Below, piece after piece: positions 36,775 to 46,072 of a DNA stretch of 64,000 bases. The stretch lies in assembly GCF_017875275.1 (NCBI RefSeq), contig NZ_JAGGML010000001.1, positions 4,919,001 through 4,983,000 on the forward strand, in the 5' to 3' direction. Both the position numbers and the translations under genes were made by a program. Every line of letters begins with the position of its first letter. Within the stretch, counting starts at the first letter, position 1. The notes beneath the pieces are model-generated. The model was given only the letters and a program-made list of their open reading frames with translations, had not been told where the DNA came from and made no database searches. This DNA comes from Xanthobacter flavus. GTDB lineage: Bacteria > Pseudomonadota > Alphaproteobacteria > Rhizobiales > Xanthobacteraceae.

Positions 36775-37386
36775 TCAGCCCTTCGCGCCGATCTTGCCCT
36801 CGGTGCCTTCCAGCAGCCGGCGGATGTTCTCGTGATGCTTCAGCCACAGCAGGATGGCGAGCACGGCGAGCAGAACGGCCAGATTGTTGTTCCCGAGGGC
36901 CATGGCCGCAACCACGGTGGCCACCGACGCCATGAGCGCGGACAGGGAGGAATATCGCGTGTAATAGGCCGCCCCCAGCCACACCACCGCGAAGGCGATG
37001 GCGGCGGGCCAGAACAGGCCGATGGTGACGCCAAGGAAGGTCGCGACGCCCTTGCCGCCCTTGAAGCGCAGCCATACCGGCGCGATGTGGCCGAGGAAGG
37101 CGCCGACCGCCGCCGCCATGGCGGCCGTCTCGCCAGCGAAGTGGCGGGCGACGAGGACCGCGACGGTGCCCTTCAGCGCATCGAGCACAAGGGTGGCCGC
37201 TGCGAGATCCTTGCGCCCCGTGCGCAGCACGTTGGTGGCGCCGATGTTGCCGGAGCCGATGGAGCGCAGGTCCTTGGTGCCGGCGAAGCGGGTCAGGAGG
37301 AGCCCGAACGGGACCGAGCCGAGCAGGTAGCCGAACGCGAGGGCGATCAGCAGCACGAGCGCGGGCGGGGTATCAGGCATGCGCAC
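36775..37386 (-). CDS. plsY: Glycerol-3-phosphate acyltransferase PlsY
   Basis: 203 residues (an alternative ATG gives 201). Five hydrophobic segments, and the three PlsY loops: [25 protein letters not shown] and [13 protein letters not shown]. It acylates glycerol-3-phosphate with acyl-phosphate in the inner membrane, the first step of phospholipid synthesis. It lies between pyrC' (52 bp) and dprA (6 bp). Confidence 0.95.
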   Translation of the reverse strand: MRMPDTPPALVLLIALAFGYLLGSVPFGLLLTRFAGTKDLRSIGSGNIGATNVLRTGRKDLAAATLVLDALKGTVAVLVARHFAGETAAMAAAVGAFLGHIAPVWLRFKGGKGVATFLGVTIGLFWPAAIAFAVVWLGAAYYTRYSSLSALMASVATVVAAMALGNNNLAVLLAVLAILLWLKHHENIRRLLEGTEGKIGAKG

Positions 37387-37438
37387 CTCGAACGGTCTCG
37401 CCGCGCCGCCGCGGCGGGACGGCTCAGGTCACGGTCGG

Positions 37439-38755
37439 TCAAACGTATTCGTAGACGGTGCGCCCGGCAACGACGGTACGCAGAACCCGACCGTCGAGGC
37501 GCGCCTCGTCGAACGGCGTGTTGCGGCAGCGCGACTTGAGGGAGGCGGGATCGAGCACGTAGGGCAGGCCGGGATCGAACACGATGACGTCCGCCGCCGC
37601 GCCGGGCCGGAGCGTGCCGGCATCGAGCCCCAGAATCTCCGCCGGCCGGGTGGAAAGGGCGGCGAGCAGGTTCACGAGGTCCACCTGATCGGAATGGACG
37701 AGGCGCAGGGCGGCGGAGAGCAGCGTCTCCAGCCCGATGGCGCCGGGCTCGGCTTCCGAGAAGGGCAGGCGCTTGCCTTCCACGTCCTGCGGGAGATGAT
37801 CGGAAACGACCACATCCACGAGGCCGGAGGCGAGCGCCCGGATCAGCGCCTGCCGGTCCTCCTCCCCGCGCAGGGGCGGGGCAAGGCGGAAATAGGTGCG
37901 GTAGGCGCCGATATCCAGCTCGTTGAACGAGAGGTGGTTGATGCTGACGGAGGCGGTTACCGGCAGCCCGGCCGCCTTGGCCCGCTCCAGCACCTCCAGC
38001 GATTCGGCGCAGGTGAGCGCCGCCGCGTGATAGCGCGAGCGCGCCGCCCCCACGAGCCGCACGTCGCGCTCCAGAATGATGGTCTCGGCCGCCTTCGGAT
38101 TGCCCGAGAGCCCGAGGCGGGAGGCGAAGGCGCCCTCGTTCATCGCCCCCTGCGACATGGACGCGTCCTCGGTGTGGTGCACGAGGAGGGCGTCGAAGTC
38201 GCGGGCATAGGTGAGCGCGCGGCGCAGCACCTGGGCGTTCATGATCGACTTGTGGCCATCGGTGAAGGCCACCGCGCCGGCGGCCTGCAATAGGCCGATC
38301 TCGGTCATCTCGTGGCCTTCGAGGCCCTTGGTGATGGCGGCCATGGGGTGCACGCGCACCACCGCCGTGTCCCGCGCCCGGCGCAGGATGAAGTCCACGA
38401 TGGCCGGATCATCTACCGCCGGGTCCGTATCCGGCTGGCAGATGATGGTGGTGACGCCGCCTGCCGCCGCCGCGTGGCTCGCCGAGGCCAGCGTCTCGCG
38501 ATGCTCGGCGCCAGGCTCGCCCACGAAGGCGCGCATGTCCACGAGGCCGGGAGCGACCACCGCCCCGGCGCAGTCCACCACCTCCGCGCCGTCGGGAATG
38601 CCGGCGGCGGCGATGCCGAAGCCGGCGTCCTTCACCATGCCGTCGGCGAGGAAGACATCGCCATGGAAGTCCGCGCCGCACGAGGGGTCGATGACCCGCG
38701 CATTGGCGAGCAGCAGCGGCCGGGTTTCGTTGGAATGGGAGCGGCCGTTACGCAT
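37439..38755 (-). CDS. pyrC': Dihydroorotase homologue, probably non-catalytic PyrC'
   Basis: 438 residues with the dihydroorotase fold order ([12 protein letters not shown], the [14 protein letters not shown] block, the [10 protein letters not shown] block, SDHLPQ). The metal/substrate motif DxHxHxR of active enzymes is replaced: Asp73-Met-Arg75-Ala-Phe77-Val-Gly79, so both zinc histidines and the arginine are missing. This matches the inactive dihydroorotases (PyrC'/PyrX) of Pseudomonas, which assemble with and are needed for aspartate transcarbamoylase. The start overlaps the pyrB stop by 8 bp, which fits equal production with PyrB. An active dihydroorotase should lie elsewhere in the genome. 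Confidence 0.85.
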   Translation of the reverse strand: MRNGRSHSNETRPLLLANARVIDPSCGADFHGDVFLADGMVKDAGFGIAAAGIPDGAEVVDCAGAVVAPGLVDMRAFVGEPGAEHRETLASASHAAAAGGVTTIICQPDTDPAVDDPAIVDFILRRARDTAVVRVHPMAAITKGLEGHEMTEIGLLQAAGAVAFTDGHKSIMNAQVLRRALTYARDFDALLVHHTEDASMSQGAMNEGAFASRLGLSGNPKAAETIILERDVRLVGAARSRYHAAALTCAESLEVLERAKAAGLPVTASVSINHLSFNELDIGAYRTYFRLAPPLRGEEDRQALIRALASGLVDVVVSDHLPQDVEGKRLPFSEAEPGAIGLETLLSAALRLVHSDQVDLVNLLAALSTRPAEILGLDAGTLRPGAAADVIVFDPGLPYVLDPASLKSRCRNTPFDEARLDGRVLRTVVAGRTVYEYV

Positions 38756-39695
38756 TGGGAAGCTTCCGCGCGAGGGAATCGAGCACCGCCATGCGCACGG
38801 CGACGCCCATCTCCACCTGCTCTCGAATGAGGGACTGCGCCCCGTCGGCGATGGCGGAATCGATCTCCACGCCGCGGTTCATGGGGCCGGGGTGCATCAC
38901 CAGCGCGTCGGGCGCGGCGTAGCGCAGCTTGGCCTCGTCGAGGCCGAAATAGTGGAAATACTCCTTCACCGAGGGAATGAAGGAGCCCGCCATGCGCTCG
39001 CGCTGGAGCCGCAGCATCATCACGATGTCCGCCCCTTCCAGCCCCGCCTCCATGGTGCGGAACACCTCGACGCCGAGGGTCTCCACGCCCGAGGGCAGCA
39101 GGGTGGAGGGCGCCACCACGCGCACCTTGGCGCCCATGGTGTTGAGCAGCGCGATGTTGGAGCGTGCCACGCGCGAGTGCAGCACATCCCCGCAGATGGC
39201 GACCGTCAGGCCCTGGATGCGCCCCTTGTTGCGGCGGATGGTGAGGGCATCGAGCAGCGCCTGTGTCGGGTGCTCGTGGGCGCCGTCGCCGGCATTCACC
39301 ACGCAGCAATCCACCTTGCGGGCCAGCAGCGCCACCGCGCCGGAGGCATGATGCCGGACGACGAGGATGTCCGGGTGCATGGCGTTCAGCGTGATCGCGG
39401 TGTCGATCAGCGTCTCACCCTTCTTCACCGAAGAGGAGGCGACCGACATGTTCATCACGTCGGCGCCGAGCCGCTTGCCCGCGATCTCGAACGAGGACTG
39501 GGTGCGGGTGGAGGCCTCGAAGAACAGGTTGATCTGGGTGCGTCCGCGCAGCGTCGTGCGCTTCTTCTCGATCTGCCGGTTGAGTTCGACGAACTCCTCG
39601 GCGAGGTCGAGCAGACCCGTGATCTCGCCGGCGGAAAGCCCTTCCATGCCGATGAGGTCTCGGCCGGAGAGCGTGAAGGCGGAAGCATCTTGCAT
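38748..39695 (-). CDS. pyrB: Aspartate carbamoyltransferase catalytic subunit
   Basis: 315 residues from the ATG before [15 protein letters not shown]. Carbamoyl-phosphate binding [13 protein letters not shown] is near residues 57-69, followed by DAITL-like and [20 protein letters not shown], and [11 protein letters not shown]. It makes carbamoyl-aspartate in pyrimidine synthesis. It heads a pyrB-pyrC'-plsY-dprA run and overlaps pyrC' by 8 bp. No regulatory subunit (pyrI) is present, as usual for this class. Confidence 0.96.
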   Translation of the reverse strand: MQDASAFTLSGRDLIGMEGLSAGEITGLLDLAEEFVELNRQIEKKRTTLRGRTQINLFFEASTRTQSSFEIAGKRLGADVMNMSVASSSVKKGETLIDTAITLNAMHPDILVVRHHASGAVALLARKVDCCVVNAGDGAHEHPTQALLDALTIRRNKGRIQGLTVAICGDVLHSRVARSNIALLNTMGAKVRVVAPSTLLPSGVETLGVEVFRTMEAGLEGADIVMMLRLQRERMAGSFIPSVKEYFHYFGLDEAKLRYAAPDALVMHPGPMNRGVEIDSAIADGAQSLIREQVEMGVAVRMAVLDSLARKLPNA

Positions 39696-39926
39696 GGCAG
39701 GCGGGAGGCATATCCCCCAAGCGCCGCCCCGGCAAGGGAGCAGGCGCCGCAAGTCCATGATCGCTGTGATTTACCGGCCGTTCACCATCCGTGAAGGGCG
39801 GTCCTCGTGATTCCCCAGCGTCGCCACACTTTGGAACGAAGTCTCGCGGAGCCTTTACGCAGCCGGACCGGTGGGGCTTTTGCGAGCCCAAAGACCGTCG
39901 CCCCGGGAGGTTGGGAGTTACTCGTC

Positions 39927-40352
39927 ATGTCCATTCTCAAGCGGACAAGCCTCATGGCGCTCGGCGTCGCCGTGCTGCTGACCGGTGGCGTTGCCACGGG
40001 CCATGCCGCAGCCATCGGCACCGGCGCGCTGGCCATGGCTCCGGCCAAGGCCGCGACCGCCACCGATGTCGGCTACTGGTATCGCGGCCGCTATTATCGC
40101 GGCGGCTGCTGGAACTGCGGCAACGGCGCTGCGCTGGGGGCCGGCGTCGCCATCGGCGTGCTGGGTGCGGCGGCCATTGCCGGCGCAGCGGCCGCGCCCC
40201 CGCCGCCCCCGGTCGTCTATTACGAGCAGCCGCCGGTCGTTTATTACCAGCCCGCGCCGCGCGTCTATCTGGAACCCGCACCGCCGCCGCGCCCGCGCAG
40301 CTGCTGGATCGCCACCGGCCCCGGCGGGCAGGGCTATTTCTCCCCCTGCTGA
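39927..40352 (+). CDS. Secreted glycine- and proline/tyrosine-rich small protein
   Basis: 141 residues. A signal peptide (residues 1-28, RTSLMALGVAVLLTGGVATG, ending AHA) and a Gly/Ala-rich hydrophobic middle (LGAGVAIGVLGAAAIAG) are followed by a Pro/Tyr-rich stretch (PPVVYYEQPPVVYYQPAP) and a final CWIATGPGGQGYFSPC. The middle segment could insert in a membrane. No family is recognised. A GGGAGGTTGGGAG-like ribosome binding region precedes the ATG. It stands alone and is followed by a hairpin. Confidence 0.65.
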   Translation: MSILKRTSLMALGVAVLLTGGVATGHAAAIGTGALAMAPAKAATATDVGYWYRGRYYRGGCWNCGNGAALGAGVAIGVLGAAAIAGAAAAPPPPPVVYYEQPPVVYYQPAPRVYLEPAPPPRPRSCWIATGPGGQGYFSPC

Positions 40353-40370
40353 GGAACGGCTGAATGGCTC

Positions 40371-40393
40371 AGGGGCGGTTTTCGGCCGCCCCT
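40371..40393 (+). terminator. Candidate rho-independent terminator, possibly bidirectional
   Basis: Stem AGGGGCGG / CCGCCCCT with a 7-nt loop, between the convergent ends of the secreted-protein gene and the AEC transporter. The T-run is weak, so the strength is uncertain. Confidence 0.55.
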
Positions 40394-40401
40394 TCCATTC
40401 G

Positions 40402-41337
40402 TTACGCCAGCATCTTGGCGATGGTCACCACCAGCGGCAGGGTAATGGCGGCGCCGATGATCTGGACGGTCAAAATCTCCGCGAGAAGCGGCGCATCGCC
40501 GCCCATCTGCCGCGCGAGCACATAGCCGTTGGGCGCTGACGGCACGGCAGCAGTGATCGCGACCACCACCAACTCCGTGCCGCTGAGGCCGAACGCCAGC
40601 GCCAAAGCGAGGCCGATCGCCGGCTTCACCAGCAGTTTCAGCGCGAGGCTGGCGAACACGATGGGCCGGAGCCGCTTCAGCCGGTCGAGAATGAGGCCGC
40701 CGCCCACCACCAGCAGCCCCAGCGCCAGCGAGGCGCGGCCCAGGATGTCGCCGAACTCCAGAATCACCTTCGGGACGGGAAACCCGGTCGCGTTCAGCAG
40801 CGCCCCCGCCGAGCAGGCCCAGATATAGGGATTGCGCGCCAGCTGTTCCGCCACATAGGCGAAGGTCGGCGGATGGCGGCCCGAGAAGGAGGCGAGCACC
40901 AGAACGCAGATCACATTCACCACGGGAATCATGGCGACGAGCGCGATGGCGGCGATGGTGATTCCCGCCGCGCCGTAAAGGCCCCCGGCCACCGCCAGCA
41001 CGATGTAGGTGTTCCACCGCACCGCGCCCTGGAACAGGGAGGTGAAGCCCGGCCCGTCCGCCGCCAGCGCTGCAATGAGCGGCTTGTGCAGGATGAGGAT
41101 GAGGACCGAGAGCAGTACCACCGTGCCGATCAGCGCCCCGGCTACCGCGATGACGTTCACGGTGCTCAGGTCCGCTTTTACCGCCGAGACCACCAGCAGC
41201 GCGGGAAACAGCACGAAATAGGTGAGCTTCTCCAGCGCCGCCCAATGGGCCGGATCCTTCAGCAGGATGCGGCGCAGGACGGCACCGAGGGCGATGATGA
41301 GGAAGACCGGCACGAGGGCCGTGATGATGAGGCTCAT
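40402..41337 (-). CDS. AEC (auxin efflux carrier) family transporter
   Basis: 311 residues, about ten hydrophobic segments in two repeats of five, the AEC arrangement. Start MSLIITALVPVFLIIALG and C-terminal blocks VPSAPNGYVLARQMGG and LVVTIAKML fit the family. Bacterial members transport dicarboxylates such as malate or other organic anions; the substrate is unknown here. It lies alone between a secreted-protein gene and ruvX. Confidence 0.87.
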   Translation of the reverse strand: MSLIITALVPVFLIIALGAVLRRILLKDPAHWAALEKLTYFVLFPALLVVSAVKADLSTVNVIAVAGALIGTVVLLSVLILILHKPLIAALAADGPGFTSLFQGAVRWNTYIVLAVAGGLYGAAGITIAAIALVAMIPVVNVICVLVLASFSGRHPPTFAYVAEQLARNPYIWACSAGALLNATGFPVPKVILEFGDILGRASLALGLLVVGGGLILDRLKRLRPIVFASLALKLLVKPAIGLALALAFGLSGTELVVVAITAAVPSAPNGYVLARQMGGDAPLLAEILTVQIIGAAITLPLVVTIAKMLA

Positions 41338-41451
41338 GGGGCAGACGCTTACCGTGCCCGCGGTTTGGCCGCAGGCAATTATTCCTCCGCGACGGTAGGA
41401 ATGCGCCGCGCGATCGCTTTAGGCCCGTGGCCGCGAGAAGGAAAGCGTCAC

Positions 41452-41467
41452 CGTCCCGAATCGGGAC
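41452..41467. repeat. 16-bp perfect palindrome
   Basis: CGTCCCGAATCGGGACG-type dyad (arms CGTCCCGA/TCGGGACG) between the AEC transporter and ruvX. It could be an operator for the AEC gene; no protein is known to bind it. Confidence 0.6.
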
Positions 41468-41514
41468 GCCACGGCGCCGCCATGTGAACCTGCGGGGAAC
41501 TGAAGTGGACCGAA

Positions 41515-42033
41515 TCAGTCCTCGAACTCGGTTCCTGTCGCGTTCTCCGCGAGACGGGCGAGAAAGCCCAGGGCGCCGTCGAGGATGAAGGCCGCCGCGT
41601 GCTGGTCCACCACCTCGGCCCGGCGTGCGCGGCTCATATCGGCCGAGATCAGCGCCCGCTCCACGGCGGCCGTGGACAGGCGCTCGTCCCACAAAGCGAT
41701 GGGCCGTCCCGCGAGCCGCGCGAAATTGCGGGCGAAGGCCCGACTCGCCTGCGCGCGCGGCCCCTCGCTGCCGTCCATGTTCAAAGGCAGCCCGAGCACG
41801 AAGGCCACCGCCCGCCGTTCATCAGCCAGCGCGACGAGGCGCTGGGCCTCGGCGGTAAATTTCGTGCGCTTCACCGTCTCGATCACGGTAGCGATGCGCC
41901 GGTCGGGGTCGGACCCGGCGACGCCGATGGTCTTGGTGCCGAGATCAAGCCCTATCAGCGCCCCGCGCGGCGGCAGCAGGGCGGCGATGTCCGAGAGCGG
42001 ACCGACGGGGGCGGGGAGGGGCGTATCTGCCAT
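41515..42033 (-). CDS. ruvX: Putative pre-16S rRNA nuclease / Holliday junction resolvase YqgF
   Basis: 172 residues. RNase H-like fold: ALIGLDLGTKTIGVAGSDP near the N-terminus with the first catalytic aspartate, VLGLPLNMDGSEGPRAQ, LWDERLSTAAVERAL, and VDQHAAAFILDGAL with the last acidic residue. It is thought to trim 5' ends of 16S rRNA or resolve junctions. The N-terminus is 20 residues longer than in many homologues. The vapC stop lies 39 bp upstream. Confidence 0.93.
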   Translation of the reverse strand: MADTPLPAPVGPLSDIAALLPPRGALIGLDLGTKTIGVAGSDPDRRIATVIETVKRTKFTAEAQRLVALADERRAVAFVLGLPLNMDGSEGPRAQASRAFARNFARLAGRPIALWDERLSTAAVERALISADMSRARRAEVVDQHAAAFILDGALGFLARLAENATGTEFED

Positions 42034-42072
42034 GCGCGAGGGTTAGAGGAATTGGCGGGCGGGGCAAGGGGG

Positions 42073-42438
42073 TCACGTTTGGAACGCGATTCCCAGGCGT
42101 TCTGCGACGGCTGCCAATCGCTTGTCGCGAGTCCAAAGAACCGCTCCGGGCGTCAATCGGACCGCAGCGACCAAGTGCGCATCTACGTAGCCAATCCCTC
42201 GACCATAGAGAGCCTCGGCCGCTATCAGGCCGAGCACTTCCTCCGTTTCGGCAACGGTAGCCTGCGGCAATGCTGCGAGGGCTTCCAGGATGACGTCCCG
42301 CCGGCGCAGGTTTCCAAGTGCCAGTTCGCCGATGACGAAGGGGTGCAATATCGCGGCGCCCGCCGCCAGCACCTGCTGCAGCCTCATATCCCCCTGGCGA
42401 AAGTGGTCGATCCAGACGGAGGTATCGACCAGAATCAT
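42073..42438 (-). CDS. vapC: VapC-type PIN-domain toxin
   Basis: 121 residues. The PIN acidic residues are present: Asp5 in ILVDTSVW, Glu38 in VIGELALG, Asp86 in YVDAHL and Asp105 in TRDKRL. VapC toxins are RNases that cut tRNA or rRNA when released from their antitoxin. Its ATG overlaps the upstream vapB stop by 4 bp (ATGA), the normal coupling of a type II module. It sits in the space between ruvX and gatC that is usually empty in relatives. Confidence 0.9.
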   Translation of the reverse strand: MILVDTSVWIDHFRQGDMRLQQVLAAGAAILHPFVIGELALGNLRRRDVILEALAALPQATVAETEEVLGLIAAEALYGRGIGYVDAHLVAAVRLTPGAVLWTRDKRLAAVAERLGIAFQT

Positions 42439-42629
42439 TCGTCGGGCCGGCGTCGGCGGATCGGCGTCAGCTGGGGCTCGCTCCCGCCGAGACGTGCGAG
42501 GCGCAATGCGCTCTCTCGTGCGATCAGCGCCTTCAGCGCCTCGCGCACCAGGGCGGACTTTTCGGTCACTCCGGTCAATGCCTGCGCCCGCGAGAGGAGC
42601 TCGTCATCTATGGCGAGGGTCGTCCGCAT
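42435..42629 (-). CDS. vapB: VapB-type antitoxin
   Basis: 64 residues: a ribbon-helix-helix DNA-binding N-terminus (RTTLAIDDELLSRAQ, then SALVREALKALI) and a disordered arginine-rich tail ending TPIRRRRPDE. It neutralises the partner VapC and probably represses the vapBC promoter in the gap before gatC. No operator palindrome was resolved. Confidence 0.88.
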   Translation of the reverse strand: MRTTLAIDDELLSRAQALTGVTEKSALVREALKALIARESALRLARLGGSEPQLTPIRRRRPDE

Positions 42630-42791
42630 TTGGAGTTAGCCTTTGGTGAGTTCTCTAGGCACGAATAGTAGCATCATTCGATGCGGCATGCGCTCATGCG
42701 CTGCGCCGGTCTGATCGGGCCCCCCAAGCCAAACCCTTCCACCGCGGCATACCCCTTGCTATAGCGGCGGGCAGCTTTTGGGAGCGTACTC

Positions 42792-43079
42792 ATGTCCGTC
42801 GATCAGGCGACAGTCCGCCGGGTGGCCCATCTCGCGCGCATCGCGGTGCGCGAGGAGGAACTCGGCCATCTTCAGAACGAGATCAACGCCATCCTCGATT
42901 TCGTCGAGCAACTGGCGGATCTCGATGTCTCCGGGGTCGAGCCGCTGACCAGCGTCGTTCCCGTGGAGCTGCCCATGCGGGAGGATGCCGTTACCGACGG
43001 AAACTGCCCGGAGAAGGTGCTCGCCAACGCCCCCGACGCCGAGGGTGGCTTCTTTACCGTGCCGAAGGTGGTGGAATGA
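42792..43079 (+). CDS. gatC: Aspartyl/glutamyl-tRNA amidotransferase subunit C
   Basis: 95 residues, standard GatC size, with [17 protein letters not shown], the [21 protein letters not shown] block and a final [10 protein letters not shown]. It stabilises GatA-GatB in the complex that converts misacylated Glu-tRNA-Gln (or Asp-tRNA-Asn) to the correct form. Its stop overlaps the gatA start (ATGA). Confidence 0.95.
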   Translation: MSVDQATVRRVAHLARIAVREEELGHLQNEINAILDFVEQLADLDVSGVEPLTSVVPVELPMREDAVTDGNCPEKVLANAPDAEGGFFTVPKVVE

Positions 43080-44560
43080 CCAAGCTCACCAAGCTCACCC
43101 TCACCCAGGCGCGCGAGGGGCTGGCCCAGGGCGAGTTCACCTCCGTGGAACTCACCGAGGCCTATCTGAAGGCCATGGAGGAGGCGCGTCCCCTCAACGC
43201 CTATGTGCTGGAGACGCCGGACATCGCGCTGGAGATGGCGCGCGAGAGCGACAAGCGCATCGCCTCCGGCGATACCGGGCCGCTGGAGGGCATTCCCCTC
43301 GGCATCAAGGACATGTTCGCGACCGAGGGCGTGCGCACCACTGCCTGCTCGAAGATCCTCGAGAACTTCGTGCCGCAGTACGAGTCCACCGTCACCTCCC
43401 ATTTGTGGCGGGACGGCGCGGTGATGCTCGGCAAGCTGAACAACGACGAGTTCGCCATGGGCTCGTCCAACGAGACCTCGGCCTTCGGGCCGGTTGTGTC
43501 GCCCTGGCACCGCGACGGCGACGACACTCCCATCGTGCCCGGCGGCTCGTCCGGCGGCTCGGCGGCGGCGGTGGCGGCCTTCCTGTGCGCGGGCGCGACC
43601 GGGACGGACACCGGCGGCTCCATCCGCCAGCCCGCCGCCTTCACCGGCACGGTGGGCATCAAGCCCACATATGGGCGCTGCTCGCGCTGGGGCATCGTCG
43701 CCTTCGCCTCGTCCCTCGACCAGGCCGGCCCCTTCGCCCGCACGGTGAACGACGCGGCCGTGCTGCTGCGCTCCATGGCCGGCTACGACCCGAAGGATTC
43801 CACCTGCGTCAACCGGCCGGTGCCGGACTATGAAGAGGCGGTCGGGGCCTCCATCAAGGGCAAGAAGATCGGCATTCCGCGCGAATACCGCATGGACGGC
43901 ATGGCCGACGAGATCGACACCCTCTGGCGCGAGGGCGCCAAGTGGCTGGAAGAGGCCGGCGCCGAGATCGTCGACATCTCGCTGCCCCATACGCAGTACG
44001 CCCTGCCGGCCTATTACATCGTCGCTCCGGCGGAAGCCTCGTCCAACCTCGCCCGTTACGACGGCGTGCGCTACGGCGCCCGCGTGCCGGGCAGGGACGT
44101 GGTGGAGATGTACGAGAACACCCGCGCCGCCGGCTTCGGCCCGGAGGTGCGCCGCCGCATCATGATCGGCACCTATGTGCTGTCCGCCGGCTATTACGAT
44201 GCCTATTACCTGCGCGCGCAGAAGGTGCGCAGCCTCATCAAGCGCGACTTCGACCTCGCCTTCGCGCAGGGCGTGGATGCCGTGCTGACCCCGGCGACGC
44301 CCTCGCCCGCCTTCGGCATCGGCGAGAAGCTGAAGGCTGATCCGGTCGAGATGTATCTCAACGACGTGTTCACCGTAACCGTGAACATGGCCGGCCTGCC
44401 GGGCATCTCCGTTCCCGCCGGCCTTTCCGCCGATGGTTTGCCGCTGGGCCTTCAGCTCATTGGCCGGCCGTTCGAGGAAGAGACGCTGTTCTCCCTCGCC
44501 GAGGTGATAGAGGAGGCGGCGGGCCGCTTCCCGGTCGAAGACCTGTGGTGGAAGAGCTGA
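43076..44560 (+). CDS. gatA: Aspartyl/glutamyl-tRNA amidotransferase subunit A
   Basis: 494 residues. The amidase catalytic triad is Lys78 (PLGIKDMF), cis-Ser158 ([12 protein letters not shown]) and nucleophile Ser182 ([13 protein letters not shown]). It releases ammonia from glutamine for transamidation in GatB. Four-base overlap with gatC shows coupled translation; a hairpin follows the stop, and gatB lies 1.5 kb downstream beyond a minus-strand glycosyltransferase. Confidence 0.97.
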   Translation: MTKLTKLTLTQAREGLAQGEFTSVELTEAYLKAMEEARPLNAYVLETPDIALEMARESDKRIASGDTGPLEGIPLGIKDMFATEGVRTTACSKILENFVPQYESTVTSHLWRDGAVMLGKLNNDEFAMGSSNETSAFGPVVSPWHRDGDDTPIVPGGSSGGSAAAVAAFLCAGATGTDTGGSIRQPAAFTGTVGIKPTYGRCSRWGIVAFASSLDQAGPFARTVNDAAVLLRSMAGYDPKDSTCVNRPVPDYEEAVGASIKGKKIGIPREYRMDGMADEIDTLWREGAKWLEEAGAEIVDISLPHTQYALPAYYIVAPAEASSNLARYDGVRYGARVPGRDVVEMYENTRAAGFGPEVRRRIMIGTYVLSAGYYDAYYLRAQKVRSLIKRDFDLAFAQGVDAVLTPATPSPAFGIGEKLKADPVEMYLNDVFTVTVNMAGLPGISVPAGLSADGLPLGLQLIGRPFEEETLFSLAEVIEEAAGRFPVEDLWWKS

Positions 44561-44572
44561 GATCGCTTCCAA

Positions 44573-44601
44573 GCGGAACCGGGGCCTTGCTCCGGTTCCG
44601 C
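44573..44601 (+). terminator. Hairpin after gatA
   Basis: A perfect 10-bp stem (GCGGAACCGG/CCGGTTCCGC, loop of 9) starts 13 bp after the gatA stop. No U-run follows, so it may be a weak terminator or a 3' stability structure. Confidence 0.45.
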
Positions 44602-44753
44602 ACCCGCGAAAGATCCCCCGCCCCGCGTGTTACCGCGGCATCGGCGCCCCCAGTCCTCAGGCGCTTGGCGCCAAAGACAGTTTCGAGAAAAGCTGCCCGC
44701 AGCAGCTCAAGCGGGCGACCAAGCTCTGAGGCGGGCCACCGGAGCCGCTCGGC

Positions 44754-45815
44754 TCAATAGTATCCAATCGGTTCTTTGGGCACATCCTGGCCGTGGCGGA
44801 GCGCCGTGAGGCGTCTGCGCAGCGACTTCTGATGCCGTGAGAATGCCCCGAAGAGGCGGGACTGGAACGTCGCGCCGCCCTGCCGCAGTTCCCTGTTCTC
44901 GTCGAGCGCTGCCTTGAAGGCATGGACGAGATCGTCGGTCGCCGAGAGCACCCTGCGGTAGGGGAAGATACGCGCCAGTTCGGGATAACGCACCTCGCCC
45001 CTGCGTTCGACGAAGGGCTGCAGCCGCGCCGTGCGGCCGCCCCGGTCGGCGCCCAGCGCCTCGGCCAGTCGGCCGATGGCGCGCACCTTGATGTCGTCCT
45101 CTTCCTTCAGGATGCCGACCCCTTCGAGGAGCCGGTCCGGCGCCCCATGGGAAAAGTCCGTCCGCGCGGTCCAGCGGAGATAGCCGGCGATGCCCTTGCT
45201 CACCAGTTGCGCTTCCGAGCGGGCCGGGAAATGGGCGAGCTGGACGTTGGGAAGCAGTGTGGTCGGCAGGGTGACATCCCACTTGGTGGCGCGGTGGTTG
45301 CCATCGACGATGGCGAAGCCGCGCTCGCAGGCGAGCGCGCCCGGCACGATCACCTTGAAAATGTAGGGTTCATGCACCGCCACATGCCGCAGCCGGGTGA
45401 GCGGGCAGGGCTCTTCGAGATCGTCCTGCTCGGTCATCAGGTAGTGACGCGGGTTCAGCCCGCCGAGCCGGTAGCCACCGATGGCTGCGAGGTCCGTCTC
45501 AAGGGCTGCACGGTCCTCGGCGACAATGAACTCATCGCCATCCAGCGGGAAAACGAAGTCCCAGGATGATGCTGCCATTGCGTAGGCGATGAGGGCCGTG
45601 GTGCGCTCGCCCTGATGATAAGCCGCCAGTGACTTTTCAGAAGTCACCGATACGGGAAGACCTTCGGAGACCAGGATGTCGAGGATGCGAGTGGTCTGGT
45701 CCGTGCTCCCGTCGTCTACAATGTAAAGGTGGTCTAAGAAAAATAGATTATGACGCACCCAAGCTTCGATTATATCCGCTTCATCGCGGACGACGGAGAC
45801 CCCCGCCAGCCTCAT
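44754..45815 (-). CDS. Glycosyltransferase family 2 protein
   Basis: 353 residues from the ATG before RLAGVSVVRDEADIIEAW, a GT2 (Glyco_tranf_2_4 type) start. Then YIVDDGSTDQTTRI with the nucleotide-sugar DxD-like residues, PLDGDEFIV, and a later NGNHRATKWDV-like block. The C-terminal 120 residues are basic and helical. Likely a cytoplasmic or membrane-face transferase for a surface polysaccharide, but acceptor and donor are unknown. It is transcribed against gatCA and gatB, splitting an otherwise contiguous gat locus, and looks inserted. Longer in-frame starts upstream were rejected because they precede the conserved N-terminus. Confidence 0.85.
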   Translation of the reverse strand: MRLAGVSVVRDEADIIEAWVRHNLFFLDHLYIVDDGSTDQTTRILDILVSEGLPVSVTSEKSLAAYHQGERTTALIAYAMAASSWDFVFPLDGDEFIVAEDRAALETDLAAIGGYRLGGLNPRHYLMTEQDDLEEPCPLTRLRHVAVHEPYIFKVIVPGALACERGFAIVDGNHRATKWDVTLPTTLLPNVQLAHFPARSEAQLVSKGIAGYLRWTARTDFSHGAPDRLLEGVGILKEEDDIKVRAIGRLAEALGADRGGRTARLQPFVERRGEVRYPELARIFPYRRVLSATDDLVHAFKAALDENRELRQGGATFQSRLFGAFSRHQKSLRRRLTALRHGQDVPKEPIGYY

Positions 45816-46072
45816 CTGCCCTACTCCTACAAGCCCGGGGCCCAATCTAAAGGCGGGCAGAGCGGAATTTGGGTATACTGAGAGCGGGAGCGCGGCGGTT
45901 TTGCGGGTGAAATGAGGCGCCGATAACTTAGTGTAACAAAGTGTATCTTGACCTTGCGGCACCCCATGGCCGTTGCCTGCTATGTCGCCTAGGGGTACGA
46001 CACCGACCAGATTGCGGCGCTGCCGCAAGGATCAGGCAGCGTAGGCCATCCGCGCACGACGATAGGACGACC

